Shown: one piece after another, positions 7,965 to 15,655 of the stretch
How positions within the stretch are numbered: the stretch's first letter is position 1
Layout of the letters: each line of letters begins with the position of its first letter
Source of the DNA: Ralstonia sp. 25mfcol4.1
Lineage (GTDB): Bacteria > Pseudomonadota > Gammaproteobacteria > Burkholderiales > Burkholderiaceae
Length of the DNA: 64,000 nucleotides
NCBI RefSeq assembly: GCF_900104095.1
Contig: NZ_FNJO01000003.1
Coordinates: forward strand, 1 to 64,000
Direction of reading: 5' to 3'
The notes under the pieces: model-generated
Seen by the model: the letters and a program-made list of their open reading frames with translations, nothing else
Told to the model about the DNA's origin: nothing
The model's database searches: none
Translations under genes and position numbers: made by a program

Positions 7965-9148
7965 TCGAGGCGGTCCAGTTCGTGGAAGCCGCGCGCGAGC
8001 GCGGCTTCGCGTGGTATGCGGGCGTGCCCTGCTCGTACCTGACGCCGTTCATCAACTACGTGGTGCAGGATCCGTCGCTGCACTACGTGTCGGCCGCCAA
8101 CGAGGGCGATGCCGTGGCGTTCATCGCCGGGGTGACGCAGGGTGCGCGCAATGGCGTGCGCGGCATCACGATGATGCAGAACTCGGGCCTGGGCAACGCG
8201 GTGAGCCCGCTCACGTCGCTGACCTGGACGTTCCGCCTGCCGCAGCTGCTGATCGTCACGTGGCGCGGCCAGCCGGGCGGCGCATCGGACGAACCGCAGC
8301 ACGCGCTGATGGGCCCGGTGACGCCGCAGATGCTCGACACGATGGACATCCCGTGGGAACTGTTCCCGACCGAGCCGGAGGCCGTGGGCCCGGCACTGGA
8401 TCGGGCCATCGCCCATATGGACGCCACCGGCCGCCCGTACGCGCTGATCATGCAGAAGGGCAGCGTCGCGCCCTACCCGCTCAAGTCGCAGAAGGGCCCG
8501 ATCGCGCGAGACAAGGCGCTGCCGGAGGTGTCCCGCACCGGTGCGGCCACGCTGCCCAGCCGCACGGACGCGCTGCAGCGCGTGATTGCCCATACGCCGG
8601 TCGATTCGACCGTGGTGCTGGCATCGACCGGCTTTTGCGGCCGCGAGCTTTACGCGCTGGACGACCGGCCGAACCAGCTCTACATGGTGGGATCGATGGG
8701 CTGCCTGACGCCGTTCGCGCTGGGGCTGGCCCTGGCGCGCCCGGACCTGAAGGTGGTGGCGGTCGATGGCGACGGCGCCGCGCTGATGCGCATGGGCGTG
8801 TTTGCCACGCTGGGCGCTTATGGCCCGGCCAACCTGACGCACGTGCTGCTGGACAACAACGCCCACGATTCCACGGGCGGACAGGCCACGGTGTCGCACA
8901 ACGTGTCGTTCGCCGGCGTGGCGGCGGCGTGTGGCTACGCGTCGGCCATCGAGGGCGACAACCTGGCCATGCTCGACGACGTCCTGGCCCGCGCAGCCAC
9001 GGCCACGGCGGGCCCGAACTTTGTGTGCCTGCAGACGCGCCCCGGCTCGCCGGACGACCTGCCGCGCCCGTCGGTGACGCCCGTGCAGGTGTCCACGCGC
9101 CTGGGCCGCCAGATCGGCGCCGACCAGGGCAACGCCAATTACGCCTGA
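7961..9148 (+). CDS. ppd: phosphonopyruvate decarboxylase
   Basis: A 395-residue thiamine-diphosphate enzyme that decarboxylates phosphonopyruvate to phosphonoacetaldehyde and so pulls the unfavourable mutase reaction forward. Seen: the conserved cofactor-activating glutamate (E48, in [11 protein letters not shown]), the N-terminal [10 protein letters not shown] of this family, and the ThDP/Mg motif VDGDG (270-272) ending at NN (299-300). Length matches known family members, which lack the middle domain of longer ThDP decarboxylases. Its ATG overlaps the mutase stop as ATGA. Confidence 0.95.
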   Translation: MIEAVQFVEAARERGFAWYAGVPCSYLTPFINYVVQDPSLHYVSAANEGDAVAFIAGVTQGARNGVRGITMMQNSGLGNAVSPLTSLTWTFRLPQLLIVTWRGQPGGASDEPQHALMGPVTPQMLDTMDIPWELFPTEPEAVGPALDRAIAHMDATGRPYALIMQKGSVAPYPLKSQKGPIARDKALPEVSRTGAATLPSRTDALQRVIAHTPVDSTVVLASTGFCGRELYALDDRPNQLYMVGSMGCLTPFALGLALARPDLKVVAVDGDGAALMRMGVFATLGAYGPANLTHVLLDNNAHDSTGGQATVSHNVSFAGVAAACGYASAIEGDNLAMLDDVLARAATATAGPNFVCLQTRPGSPDDLPRPSVTPVQVSTRLGRQIGADQGNANYA

Positions 9149-9184
9149 TCCAACGCCTGACTCCAAATCCGCTTGAGAGAACGC

Positions 9185-10252
9185 ATGCTGCTTCTGAATC
9201 CCGGCCCGGTAACGCTGTCCGAACGCGTCCGCAAGAGCCTGCTGCAAACAGACCTCTGCCACCGCGAAAGCGAGTTCTTCGACCTGCAGGACGAAGCACG
9301 CCAGCGGCTGCTCGACATCTACCGGCTCGACCCCGCCACCTGGACGGCGGTGCTGATGAGCGGTTCCGGCACGGCGGCGCTGGAAAGCATGATCGCCGGG
9401 CTGGTCCCGGCGCAAGGCAAGCTGCTGATCGTGCAGAACGGCGTCTATGGCGAGCGCATCGCGCAGATCGCCACGCAGTACCAGATCCCGCACACGGTGG
9501 TGAAGCATGAATGGATGGAAGCGCCGGACCTGGCCCGCATCGACGCGGCGCTGGGGGCTGACAAGGCCATCACCCACCTGGCCGTGATCCATCACGAGAC
9601 CACCACGGGCCGCCTGAACGACCTGCCGGCCATTGACGCGCTGTGCCAGGCGCGCGGCGTGCGCCTGCTGGCCGATACGGTAAGCAGCTTCGGCGCCGAG
9701 GCCATCGACTTCAGCGGCAATATCGACGCCGTGGCAGCCACCGCCAACAAGTGCCTGCACGGCGTGCCCGGCGCGGCCTTCGTGATCGTGCGCCGCGCGG
9801 CGCTGGCCAATGCGGTGAGCCGTACGTACTACCTGGATATCGCCCGGTACGCGAAGCAGCAGGACCAGCGCAACACGCCGTTCACACCGTCCGTCCACGC
9901 GTTCTATGCGCTGGTGGAGGCGCTGCGCGAGCACAGCGACGAAGGCGGCTGGCAGGCGCGCCACCAACGCTACGCCGCACTGGCCGAGGAAGTGCGCAGC
10001 GGCCTGGCGGCGCTGGGCATCGAGGCGTTGTGGCCGGCAGCCCAGTCGTCGGTGGTGCTGCGCGCGTACAAGCTGCCGCAAGGCGTCACGTACGAGCAAC
10101 TGCACGACGGCCTCAAGGCGCGCGGCTTCGTGATCTATGCGGGCCAGGGCGGCCTGTCTTCGCAGCTGTTCCGGATTTCGACCATGGGCGCGCTAACGGC
10201 GGCCGACATGCACCGGCTGATCGCCGGCTTCCGCGAACTGCTGCATCGTTGA
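9185..10252 (+). CDS. phnW: 2-aminoethylphosphonate-pyruvate transaminase family
   Basis: A 355-residue class V-type PLP aminotransferase closely resembling PhnW. It begins LLLNPGPVTLSERV, has the phosphate-cup SGSGTAALE near residue 60 and the PLP lysine K189 in ATANKCLHGVPG. In this setting it would run in the biosynthetic direction, aminating phosphonoacetaldehyde to AEP. No phosphonatase (PhnX) gene accompanies it, which argues against a degradative role. The ATG at 9185 is chosen over an upstream TTG at 9173. It is the last gene of the run; two strong hairpins follow. Confidence 0.9.
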   Translation: MLLLNPGPVTLSERVRKSLLQTDLCHRESEFFDLQDEARQRLLDIYRLDPATWTAVLMSGSGTAALESMIAGLVPAQGKLLIVQNGVYGERIAQIATQYQIPHTVVKHEWMEAPDLARIDAALGADKAITHLAVIHHETTTGRLNDLPAIDALCQARGVRLLADTVSSFGAEAIDFSGNIDAVAATANKCLHGVPGAAFVIVRRAALANAVSRTYYLDIARYAKQQDQRNTPFTPSVHAFYALVEALREHSDEGGWQARHQRYAALAEEVRSGLAALGIEALWPAAQSSVVLRAYKLPQGVTYEQLHDGLKARGFVIYAGQGGLSSQLFRISTMGALTAADMHRLIAGFRELLHR

Positions 10253-10297
10253 TCGGCAGCGCCGTGGATGACGGTCCTGTCAGCCACGGCATGCCTG

Positions 10298-10320
10298 CGG
10301 ATCCGGTTCCGCCGGATCCG
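10298..10320 (+). terminator. hairpin after AEP transaminase gene
   Basis: A perfect 9-bp stem (CGGATCCGG / CCGGATCCG) with a 5-base loop, 46 bases after the stop codon. It lacks a T-run, so it may be an mRNA-end stabiliser or a weak terminator and not a classical intrinsic terminator. Confidence 0.4.
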
Positions 10321-10333
10321 GACTCCCTCCATC

Positions 10334-10356
10334 AGGGCGGGCCGTAGACCCGCCCT
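10334..10356 (+). terminator. second hairpin after AEP transaminase gene
   Basis: A perfect 8-bp stem (AGGGCGGG / CCCGCCCT) with a 7-base loop, directly after the previous hairpin. It is also without a T-run. The tandem arrangement suggests an operon end. Confidence 0.35.
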
Positions 10357-10750
10357 CACCGTCCGCCAGCCTGACGGCGATGGGCACCTTGCCGTGCGCA
10401 TCGAGCGCGCTTGCGCGGTCCGAGGCTGTTCCGCCGACCGCGCGCCCGTCTCCATGTATCAAGAGCCACATGACGCTGGCGTGCCGCGGGTCGGCATCTG
10501 CAACGGATGCGGGCGCATACGAAATGTGCGCAGCATCTGACTACAGCCCTCCCCGATCCCCCTCTTGAGGCCGATGAAGTTTGCCGCCGATGACGCCGGT
10601 CGAGCCGCCGGGGACGGCCCCTTGCGGTCGCGCGCTGGCGTGCTGCGATCCTGTCGGCGTTGTTGCGCGAATGACCTAAGCTGAAGTGCGACGGAAGCGC
10701 GACCAACACGCGGACCCTCGCAGTCCCGTGAGAACAAGAAGGAGAACGCC

Positions 10751-11338
10751 ATGACAAGCAGAACGCTGATGGGCCTCGCCGTGATGATGGCGGTAGCCTG
10801 TCCCGCATGGGCGCAGCCGGAAGCCAAGGTGGATGTGACGCGAGGGCCCGACCATATGACGGCCACAGGGACCGCGACGACGACGGCCAAGATTGTCAAG
10901 ATCGTCCCCGTGACGAGAACCGTCACGCTAAAGACAGACAAGGGCAAGGAAATGGACGTGGTGGTCGGAGAAGAGGCGCGGAATTTCGACCAACTGCATC
11001 TCGGCGATGTCGTCACGGTGGAATACAAGGAAGCCCTGACACTCAGCCTGAAAAAGGGAAGTGGCCCGCTGGCCCGGCACGAACGCGTGATTTCCGACCG
11101 CTCCGTGCCCGGCGCCAAGCCCGGAGGAACGATGGGCCGGGAGGTGACCGTCACGGCAGACGTCGTCGCAGTGAACGCCGACGCCAGGACCGTCACTGTG
11201 AAGGGTCCAAAGGGGCACACGGTAGACCTGATGGTCGAAGATCCGGATCGCCTGGCCAAAATCAAGAAGGGAGATCGGATCGAGGCGGTCTATACAGAGG
11301 CCACGGCGATTTCGATACGGCCTGAAGCCGGCAAATAA
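10751..11338 (+). CDS. exported protein with internal duplicated domain
   Basis: A 195-residue protein with a clear Sec signal peptide (MTSRTLMGLAVMMAVACPAWAQ, cleavage after about 22). The mature part holds two similar halves. In the first, TAKIVKIVPVTRTVTLKTDK is followed by LHLGDVVTVEYKEALTLSL. In the second, TADVVAVNADARTVTVKGPK is followed by IKKGDRIEAVYTEATAISI. Each looks like a small beta-barrel (OB/SH3-like) unit. I do not recognise a named family or function; it is presumably periplasmic. A good AAGGAG ribosome site lies 7 bases before the ATG. It faces the PhyH-like gene and does not share an operon with it. Confidence 0.75.
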   Translation: MTSRTLMGLAVMMAVACPAWAQPEAKVDVTRGPDHMTATGTATTTAKIVKIVPVTRTVTLKTDKGKEMDVVVGEEARNFDQLHLGDVVTVEYKEALTLSLKKGSGPLARHERVISDRSVPGAKPGGTMGREVTVTADVVAVNADARTVTVKGPKGHTVDLMVEDPDRLAKIKKGDRIEAVYTEATAISIRPEAGK

Positions 11339-11398
11339 CGCCGCCCGGCAATTGCCCGCGCCGGGCGCAAACCCGGCGCCCGTACCGCCCCAGTCGAA

Positions 11399-12412
11399 TC
11401 ATTCCGGCAGCGCCTCTTTGGCGGCGTGGGCCTTGCGCTGCCTGGCGAATGACAGGCCGCTCTGCAGTGACGCTCTGACTTTTCGGAGAATCGGAAACCG
11501 CCTCATGCTCGCGCGGGCATTTTCCACAAACCATCTTTTGAGCAGGATGGATACGATATGGAGCGCGCTGCATTGGCTGCTGTCAAGCGTGAGGAGATTC
11601 GTCGTGGGAAAGATCTCGTACTCCGATTGGCTGCCAAATCCGAGATAGGTCTTGACGTCCTCCGAAAGGTTTTCCACAAAATTTGGATTGATGATGATGG
11701 GTTCGCTGTTGGTGATCTCGCTGTCCACTTGGAAAAATACGCTCTTCCTGATGAATCTCCGGTCGAGCACTGGCTTGGCTCGATGAATACCATACGTGTT
11801 GTATATGATCAGCGAGCCCCGTGGATATTTGAATGAAACGATCTTGTCGGCGTAATTCCTGCTGATGAAGTCTTCGGAATAATCGGAATAAGCCTTTTCC
11901 CCGGACCAGTGATGAGAGCCCTCGATATACTGAAACTCGCCATCAGCAACGTCGGATACGTAGAAAATGAAGATGAGGCCAGGTATTTGGGCAGTACCCT
12001 TGTCGGTTTTGTTATCCGTATGCCATTGCATGGCATAACCGCCAAGTGTTTCGTAGTACCTTAACGATTTCAGTCTGAAGACCTTACCCAAATAACTTCT
12101 GCATACATCGAAAACAAAATCCGACGTACAGAAATCGTAAAAGACTTTCGACTTCGCCAGCAGATTGACGAAGTAGTACTGTCGCCCCGCATAGACACCG
12201 GTCACGTCATTATGATTGAGGCCGAACCTTTTGGCCGTTGCGGATTTCTCGATGGCTGCCAGGGCTTCTTCCGTGATGGCCGACTCGAAACTGAAATATC
12301 CCTTTTCCTGGAGTGCCGAGGCAATCACGGCGGGGTCGACATCGAGGAATCCCTGATTGAAGCATTTGATGCCACCGGAATCGATCTGGTAGCGTTCCTG
12401 AACATTATGCAT
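11399..12412 (-). CDS. PhyH-like 2OG-Fe(II) dioxygenase, low-G+C gene
   Basis: A 337-residue protein of the phytanoyl-CoA dioxygenase superfamily. The iron ligands are visible as H-x-D in AMQWHTDNKTDKG and a distal His in YNTYGIHRAKP, with the following KPVLDRRFIRKS region supplying the 2-oxoglutarate arginine. Members hydroxylate small molecules, lipids and natural-product intermediates; the substrate is unknown here. The ATG at 12412 is chosen because it follows GGGAGAG; in-frame ATGs further up (to 12478) lack such a site. Three sampled lines are about half G+C, against about two thirds or more around it, so horizontal acquisition is likely. Its closeness to the phosphonate operon is suggestive only. 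Confidence 0.8.
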   Translation of the reverse strand: MHNVQERYQIDSGGIKCFNQGFLDVDPAVIASALQEKGYFSFESAITEEALAAIEKSATAKRFGLNHNDVTGVYAGRQYYFVNLLAKSKVFYDFCTSDFVFDVCRSYLGKVFRLKSLRYYETLGGYAMQWHTDNKTDKGTAQIPGLIFIFYVSDVADGEFQYIEGSHHWSGEKAYSDYSEDFISRNYADKIVSFKYPRGSLIIYNTYGIHRAKPVLDRRFIRKSVFFQVDSEITNSEPIIINPNFVENLSEDVKTYLGFGSQSEYEIFPTTNLLTLDSSQCSALHIVSILLKRWFVENARASMRRFPILRKVRASLQSGLSFARQRKAHAAKEALPE

Positions 12413-12507
12413 GGGTTCTCTCCCTTGAATATGCAATCTCATGTCATGATTGTTCTGAGGATTGAGATTGTTCGCCATGGCTGCATCATGGCCGCGCTAT
12501 CGGTGCC

Positions 12508-12538
12508 ATTCTGGACAAACTGATAATGTTTCTGTCAA
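12508..12538 (-). promoter_or_regulatory. candidate promoter of the PhyH-like gene
   Basis: On the minus strand a perfect TTGACA (12538-12533) is followed after 19 bp by CAGAAT (12513-12508). The spacing is long, but the -35 is consensus and the region is AT-richer than its surroundings. It would give a leader of about 90 bases. Confidence 0.35.
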
Positions 12539-12554
12539 TCAATGGGATACCCCA

Positions 12555-12576
12555 GGGCCGGGATACCGGCCCTTTT
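12555..12576 (+). terminator. GC-rich hairpin with short T-run
   Basis: GGGCCGG and CCGGCCC form a 7-bp stem around a GATA loop, followed by TTTT on the plus strand. No plus-strand gene lies just upstream. It may mark the downstream end of minus-strand transcription from the phospholipase-D gene (as a hairpin without T-run in that direction) or stop antisense transcription. Confidence 0.35.
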
Positions 12577-12710
12577 ATCCTAGATCCTTCGACACGCTGT
12601 ATCTGATGAATGGCGACCCGTTATGTTGGGGGCAGCACCAAGCCTCTGGGCGCGGGGCTCGACACGGCACGCATTTCATGGCAGGACGACGCCATTGCCC
12701 GATGGGCCGC

Positions 12711-12750
12711 CGAAATGAAGCGGAATGAGGCGAAATGAGGCGAAATGAGG
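12711..12750. repeat. 10-bp tandem repeat, four copies
   Basis: Four exact-length 10-bp units (CGAAATGAAG, CGGAATGAGG, CGAAATGAGG, CGAAATGAGG) sit 32 bases beyond the stop codon of the phospholipase-D gene. The last two are identical and the others differ by one base each. This is consistent with slippage-generated DNA in a non-coding spacer. Confidence 0.8.
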
Positions 12751-12781
12751 GAAAGAGAAGAAAATCGGGCAACGCCTCGCC

Positions 12782-14365
12782 CTACAACTGCTCCTCGACG
12801 GGCAGCATCCGCAGCACGCCCTGCTTGAACTTGTCCCACCCGTTCATATCGGGTTCGCTGGTGTAGGTGCGCACCACCCCGCCCTCGCGGGTTACCCACT
12901 GCAGCGATTCCCCGTCGTCGCTGAGCACGACCTGGTACGCCGCGTCCAGCAGCGCATCGTCGACGCCCTGCGCGAGCACGTCGCACAGTTCCTTGCTGTC
13001 GACGACGATGCCCATCTCTGTATTGAGCCGTGCCGAGCGCGGGTCCAGGTTCAGCGATCCGATAAACAGTTCGTGGCGGTCGACCATATAGGTCTTGGCG
13101 TGCAGGCTGGCACGGCTGCTGCCGCCCGGGCCGCGGTGGCGCTTCTGCCTGGCCATCTCGGCATAGGCGGTGGATTTCAGTTCGTACAGGATCACCCCGG
13201 CCTTGAGCAGCGCCTTGCGCTTGGGCGCATAGCCGGCGTGGACCGCCGAGACGTCGGTGGCGCCGTAGGAGTTGGTCAGGATGCGTACCTGCACCCCGCG
13301 CTTCTGCATGTCCGTCAGCCATTTCATGGCCGATTCCGGCGGCACGAAGTAGGGCGAGATCAGCGTCAGGTCGTGCTGCGCGGTCTCCATGAACTTCACC
13401 AGTTTGGGAATCGCGTGCGTCGAATCGTCCTCGGGCGGCAGCAGCACCTTGGCCGCGCGGTCGGCAATCACGGTGGCCTGCCCCCAGTACTCGGGCAGCT
13501 TGTTGTCGCGCAGCAACTGCACGATGCCGGTTTCCAGCAGCGACTGCCCGTATGGCGTGGCGCGCATGTTCACGGCGTGCTCGTCCAGGTAGGTGCGCAG
13601 CTTCTGCTGCTGGGTGGCCGCCTCGTCGCCGCTCAGCGGCTTGGCCATCGCCGATAGCGGATACACGGCCTCGCTGTTCCAGAAGTCGTCGAATACGGCG
13701 GACACCTCTGGCACCACCGGCCCGGCGGCCAGCAGGTCGAGATCGGTGAAATCGGTGTCCGCCGCGCCGTAGTACTGGTCGCCGATATTGCGGCCGCCGA
13801 CGATGGTCAGCTGGTTGTCGGCCGTCAACGACTTGTTGTGCATGCGGCGGTTGATGCGCCGGAAATCTGTCACGTACTCGAACAGCCGCACGTTGCGGCT
13901 GGCGAACGGATTGAACACCCGCACTTCGACGTTCGGATGGGCGTCCACGGCCGAAAGCGCGCGGTCCTGCCGCGCCAGGTGGATATCGTCCAGCAGCACC
14001 CTCACCCGCACGCCCCGGTCGGCGGCGGCCATGATCTCGGCCAGCAGCGTCAGGCCGGTGTTATCGGCATCGAAGATGTAGTACTGGACGTCGAGGCTGC
14101 GTTGCGCGGTGCGCGCCAGGGCGATCCGCATCGCCAGTGCGTCGGTGCCGGACAGCAGCGGATAGAACGCCGACTGGCCCGGATGCTGGGCCAGCCTGGG
14201 GGCCATGCCGCGCGCCAGCACGGTGTCGCCGGTATCCTGCAGTGCCGTCTCGGGCGCCAGCGGCGGCCGTTGCGGCAACCCGGCGCAGGCGCTCATCAGC
14301 AGCGCCAGTATCACCATCAGCGGCCGACCCACCTGCCTGAGCGCAGCGTGCGTGACATCCATCAT
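12782..14365 (-). CDS. phospholipase D-family lipoprotein (cardiolipin synthase C-like)
   Basis: A 527-residue protein with two HKD phospholipase-D motifs: HNKSLTADNQLTIVGGRN (about residue 175) and SLHAKTYMVDRHELFIGSLN (about 420). The N-terminus is a lipoprotein signal with lipobox LLMSAC, so the protein is membrane-anchored on the periplasmic side. Architecture and length fit the ClsC/YmdC group, which makes cardiolipin by phosphatidyl transfer between phospholipids; other transphosphatidylation products are possible. The start is the first ATG of an ATGATG pair preceded by GGGAGG. It is close to a putative phosphonolipid locus, so phosphonolipids could be alternative substrates; that is speculation. 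Confidence 0.85.
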   Translation of the reverse strand: MMDVTHAALRQVGRPLMVILALLMSACAGLPQRPPLAPETALQDTGDTVLARGMAPRLAQHPGQSAFYPLLSGTDALAMRIALARTAQRSLDVQYYIFDADNTGLTLLAEIMAAADRGVRVRVLLDDIHLARQDRALSAVDAHPNVEVRVFNPFASRNVRLFEYVTDFRRINRRMHNKSLTADNQLTIVGGRNIGDQYYGAADTDFTDLDLLAAGPVVPEVSAVFDDFWNSEAVYPLSAMAKPLSGDEAATQQQKLRTYLDEHAVNMRATPYGQSLLETGIVQLLRDNKLPEYWGQATVIADRAAKVLLPPEDDSTHAIPKLVKFMETAQHDLTLISPYFVPPESAMKWLTDMQKRGVQVRILTNSYGATDVSAVHAGYAPKRKALLKAGVILYELKSTAYAEMARQKRHRGPGGSSRASLHAKTYMVDRHELFIGSLNLDPRSARLNTEMGIVVDSKELCDVLAQGVDDALLDAAYQVVLSDDGESLQWVTREGGVVRTYTSEPDMNGWDKFKQGVLRMLPVEEQL

Positions 14366-14454
14366 GCCCCCTCCCGTGATTGTTCCAGCGTGAACAACGG
14401 ACATGTACAGAAACAACGATAGCGATCTTACCGCGCGCTGCTATGCTTTCGATA

Positions 14455-14469
14455 CTTTCATTTTGAAAG
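14455..14469. promoter_or_regulatory. palindromic operator candidate upstream of the OYE gene
   Basis: CTTTCA and TGAAAG form a perfect inverted repeat with a 3-base spacer, 26 bases before the start codon of the old yellow enzyme gene. An AT-rich stretch TTTATAGC follows. Position and symmetry suit a repressor site (old yellow enzymes are often electrophile-inducible). The regulator is not encoded nearby. Confidence 0.35.
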
Positions 14470-14494
14470 CTTTATAGCCCAGCCGCATAAGCTT

Positions 14495-15574
14495 ATGACT
14501 ACCCTTTTCGATCCGCTCCAGATTGGTGACCTGCAACTGCCCAACCGTATCGTGATGGCGCCGCTGACGCGTCTGCGCGCTGCCGACCCGGTACATGTTC
14601 CCAACGCGTTGATGGCCGAGTACTACGCCCAGCGCGCCAGCGCCGGGCTGCTCATTTCCGAAGGGGTGCCCGTGTCGCCCGATGGCGTGGGCTACCAGAA
14701 CGTGCCGGGCCTGTGGTCCGACGAACAGGTTGCCGGCTGGAAACAGGTGACCGATGCCGTACACCAGGCCGGTGGCCGAATCGTGGCCCAGCTGTGGCAT
14801 GTGGGCCGCATTTCGGACCCGAGCCTGCTCGATGGCCGCACGCCCGTGGCGCCCAGCGCCATCGCGGCTGGCGGCAACGTCAGCCTGCTGCGTCCGCAGC
14901 GCCCCTTCGTGGTGCCGCGCGCGCTGACCGTGGAGGAAATCGGGCAGGTGGTGGCCGATTTCGGGCGCGCCGCAGCCAATGCCAAGGCCGCCGGCTTCGA
15001 CGGCGTGACGATCCATGCCGCCAACGGCTATCTGCTGGACCAGTTCCTGCAGGACGGCAGCAACACCCGCACCGATGCCTACGGTGGATCGGTCGAAAAC
15101 CGCGCCCGCATCCTGCTGGAAGTGGCAGACGCCGTCACGGCGGTCTGGAGCCCCAACCGCGTGGGCGTGCACCTGGCCCCGCGTTCGCCAAGCCATTCGA
15201 TGAGCGAGACGCAGCCGGCGCAAACATTTGGCTATGTGGCCCAGGCGCTGGGCCAGCGCGGGCTTGGCTTCCTGTTCGTTCGGGAAACGCAGGGGGAAGG
15301 TGCGCTGCTGGGGCAGCTGAAACAGGCGTTTGGCGGTGCAGTCATTGCCAATGACGGGTTCGACCAGGATGCCGCACAGGCCGTGCTCGCAAGCGGCAAC
15401 GCCGACGCGGTGGCATTTGGCCGCGCCTATATCGCCAACCCGGATCTGGTGGATCGCCTGAAGCAGCGTGCCGCGCTGAACGCGGTGGACCCCGCCACGC
15501 TGTATGGCAGCCCGGGCCAGCCGGCCCAGGGATACACCGACTATCCGACGCTGGCCCAGGCCGTCCAGGCCTGA
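14495..15574 (+). CDS. old yellow enzyme family NADH:flavin oxidoreductase (NemA-like)
   Basis: A 359-residue FMN-dependent ene-reductase that reduces activated C=C bonds (N-ethylmaleimide, enones) or nitro groups with NAD(P)H. Seen: the N-terminal strand NRIVMAPLTRLRA, the substrate-binding H-x-x-N pair in IHAANGYLLDQFL (about residues 175-178), and the following SNTRTDAYGGSVENRARI signature. The C-terminal phosphate-binding ADAVAFGRAYIANPDL is also present. Length is normal for the NemA group. It is a single gene with its own upstream palindrome, convergent with the Rieske gene. Confidence 0.92.
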   Translation: MTTLFDPLQIGDLQLPNRIVMAPLTRLRAADPVHVPNALMAEYYAQRASAGLLISEGVPVSPDGVGYQNVPGLWSDEQVAGWKQVTDAVHQAGGRIVAQLWHVGRISDPSLLDGRTPVAPSAIAAGGNVSLLRPQRPFVVPRALTVEEIGQVVADFGRAAANAKAAGFDGVTIHAANGYLLDQFLQDGSNTRTDAYGGSVENRARILLEVADAVTAVWSPNRVGVHLAPRSPSHSMSETQPAQTFGYVAQALGQRGLGFLFVRETQGEGALLGQLKQAFGGAVIANDGFDQDAAQAVLASGNADAVAFGRAYIANPDLVDRLKQRAALNAVDPATLYGSPGQPAQGYTDYPTLAQAVQA

Positions 15575-15602
15575 GTTTGCCCCGGGGATCCCGGACGCCC
15601 CG

Positions 15603-15628
15603 GGGTGCCGGAGCATCCCCCGGCACCC
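15603..15628. terminator. hairpin between convergent OYE and Rieske genes
   Basis: GGGTGCCGG and CCGGCACCC make a perfect 9-bp stem with an 8-base loop midway between two converging stop codons. A CCCCGGGG palindrome precedes it. There is no T-run. It is probably a shared transcript-end hairpin. Confidence 0.45.
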
Positions 15629-15655
15629 GGGCGCGCCTGGAATACGCGGCTCGGC

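Larger units (their letters stand above)
10253..10750. other. intergenic region after the phosphonate operon
   Basis: Nearly 500 bases without a convincing gene. The first 100 hold stacked inverted repeats (GCCGTGG/CCACGGC at 10261-10290 and the two hairpins listed separately). Short frames on both strands here have poor codon structure and no recognisable family. The last 30 bases carry the AAGGAG ribosome site of the next gene. Confidence 0.5.
12413..12781. other. intergenic region upstream of the PhyH-like gene
   Basis: About 370 bases. They contain a minus-strand promoter candidate, a GC-rich hairpin with a short T-run, and a 4 x 10-bp tandem repeat abutting the end of the phospholipase-D gene. 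Each is listed separately. No gene is seen. Confidence 0.5.

Noticed and set aside
2886..10252. Reading the locus as phosphonate degradation
   Set aside because: No phosphonatase (PhnX), PhnA, PhnZ or C-P lyase genes are present, whereas PEP mutase, decarboxylase and nucleotidyltransferases are biosynthetic.
10268..10540. Short overlapping frames on both strands in the post-phosphonate gap
   Set aside because: Arg/Ala/Pro-rich translations, no ribosome site and no family resemblance; they coincide with GC-rich hairpins. A decayed gene cannot be excluded but is not supported.
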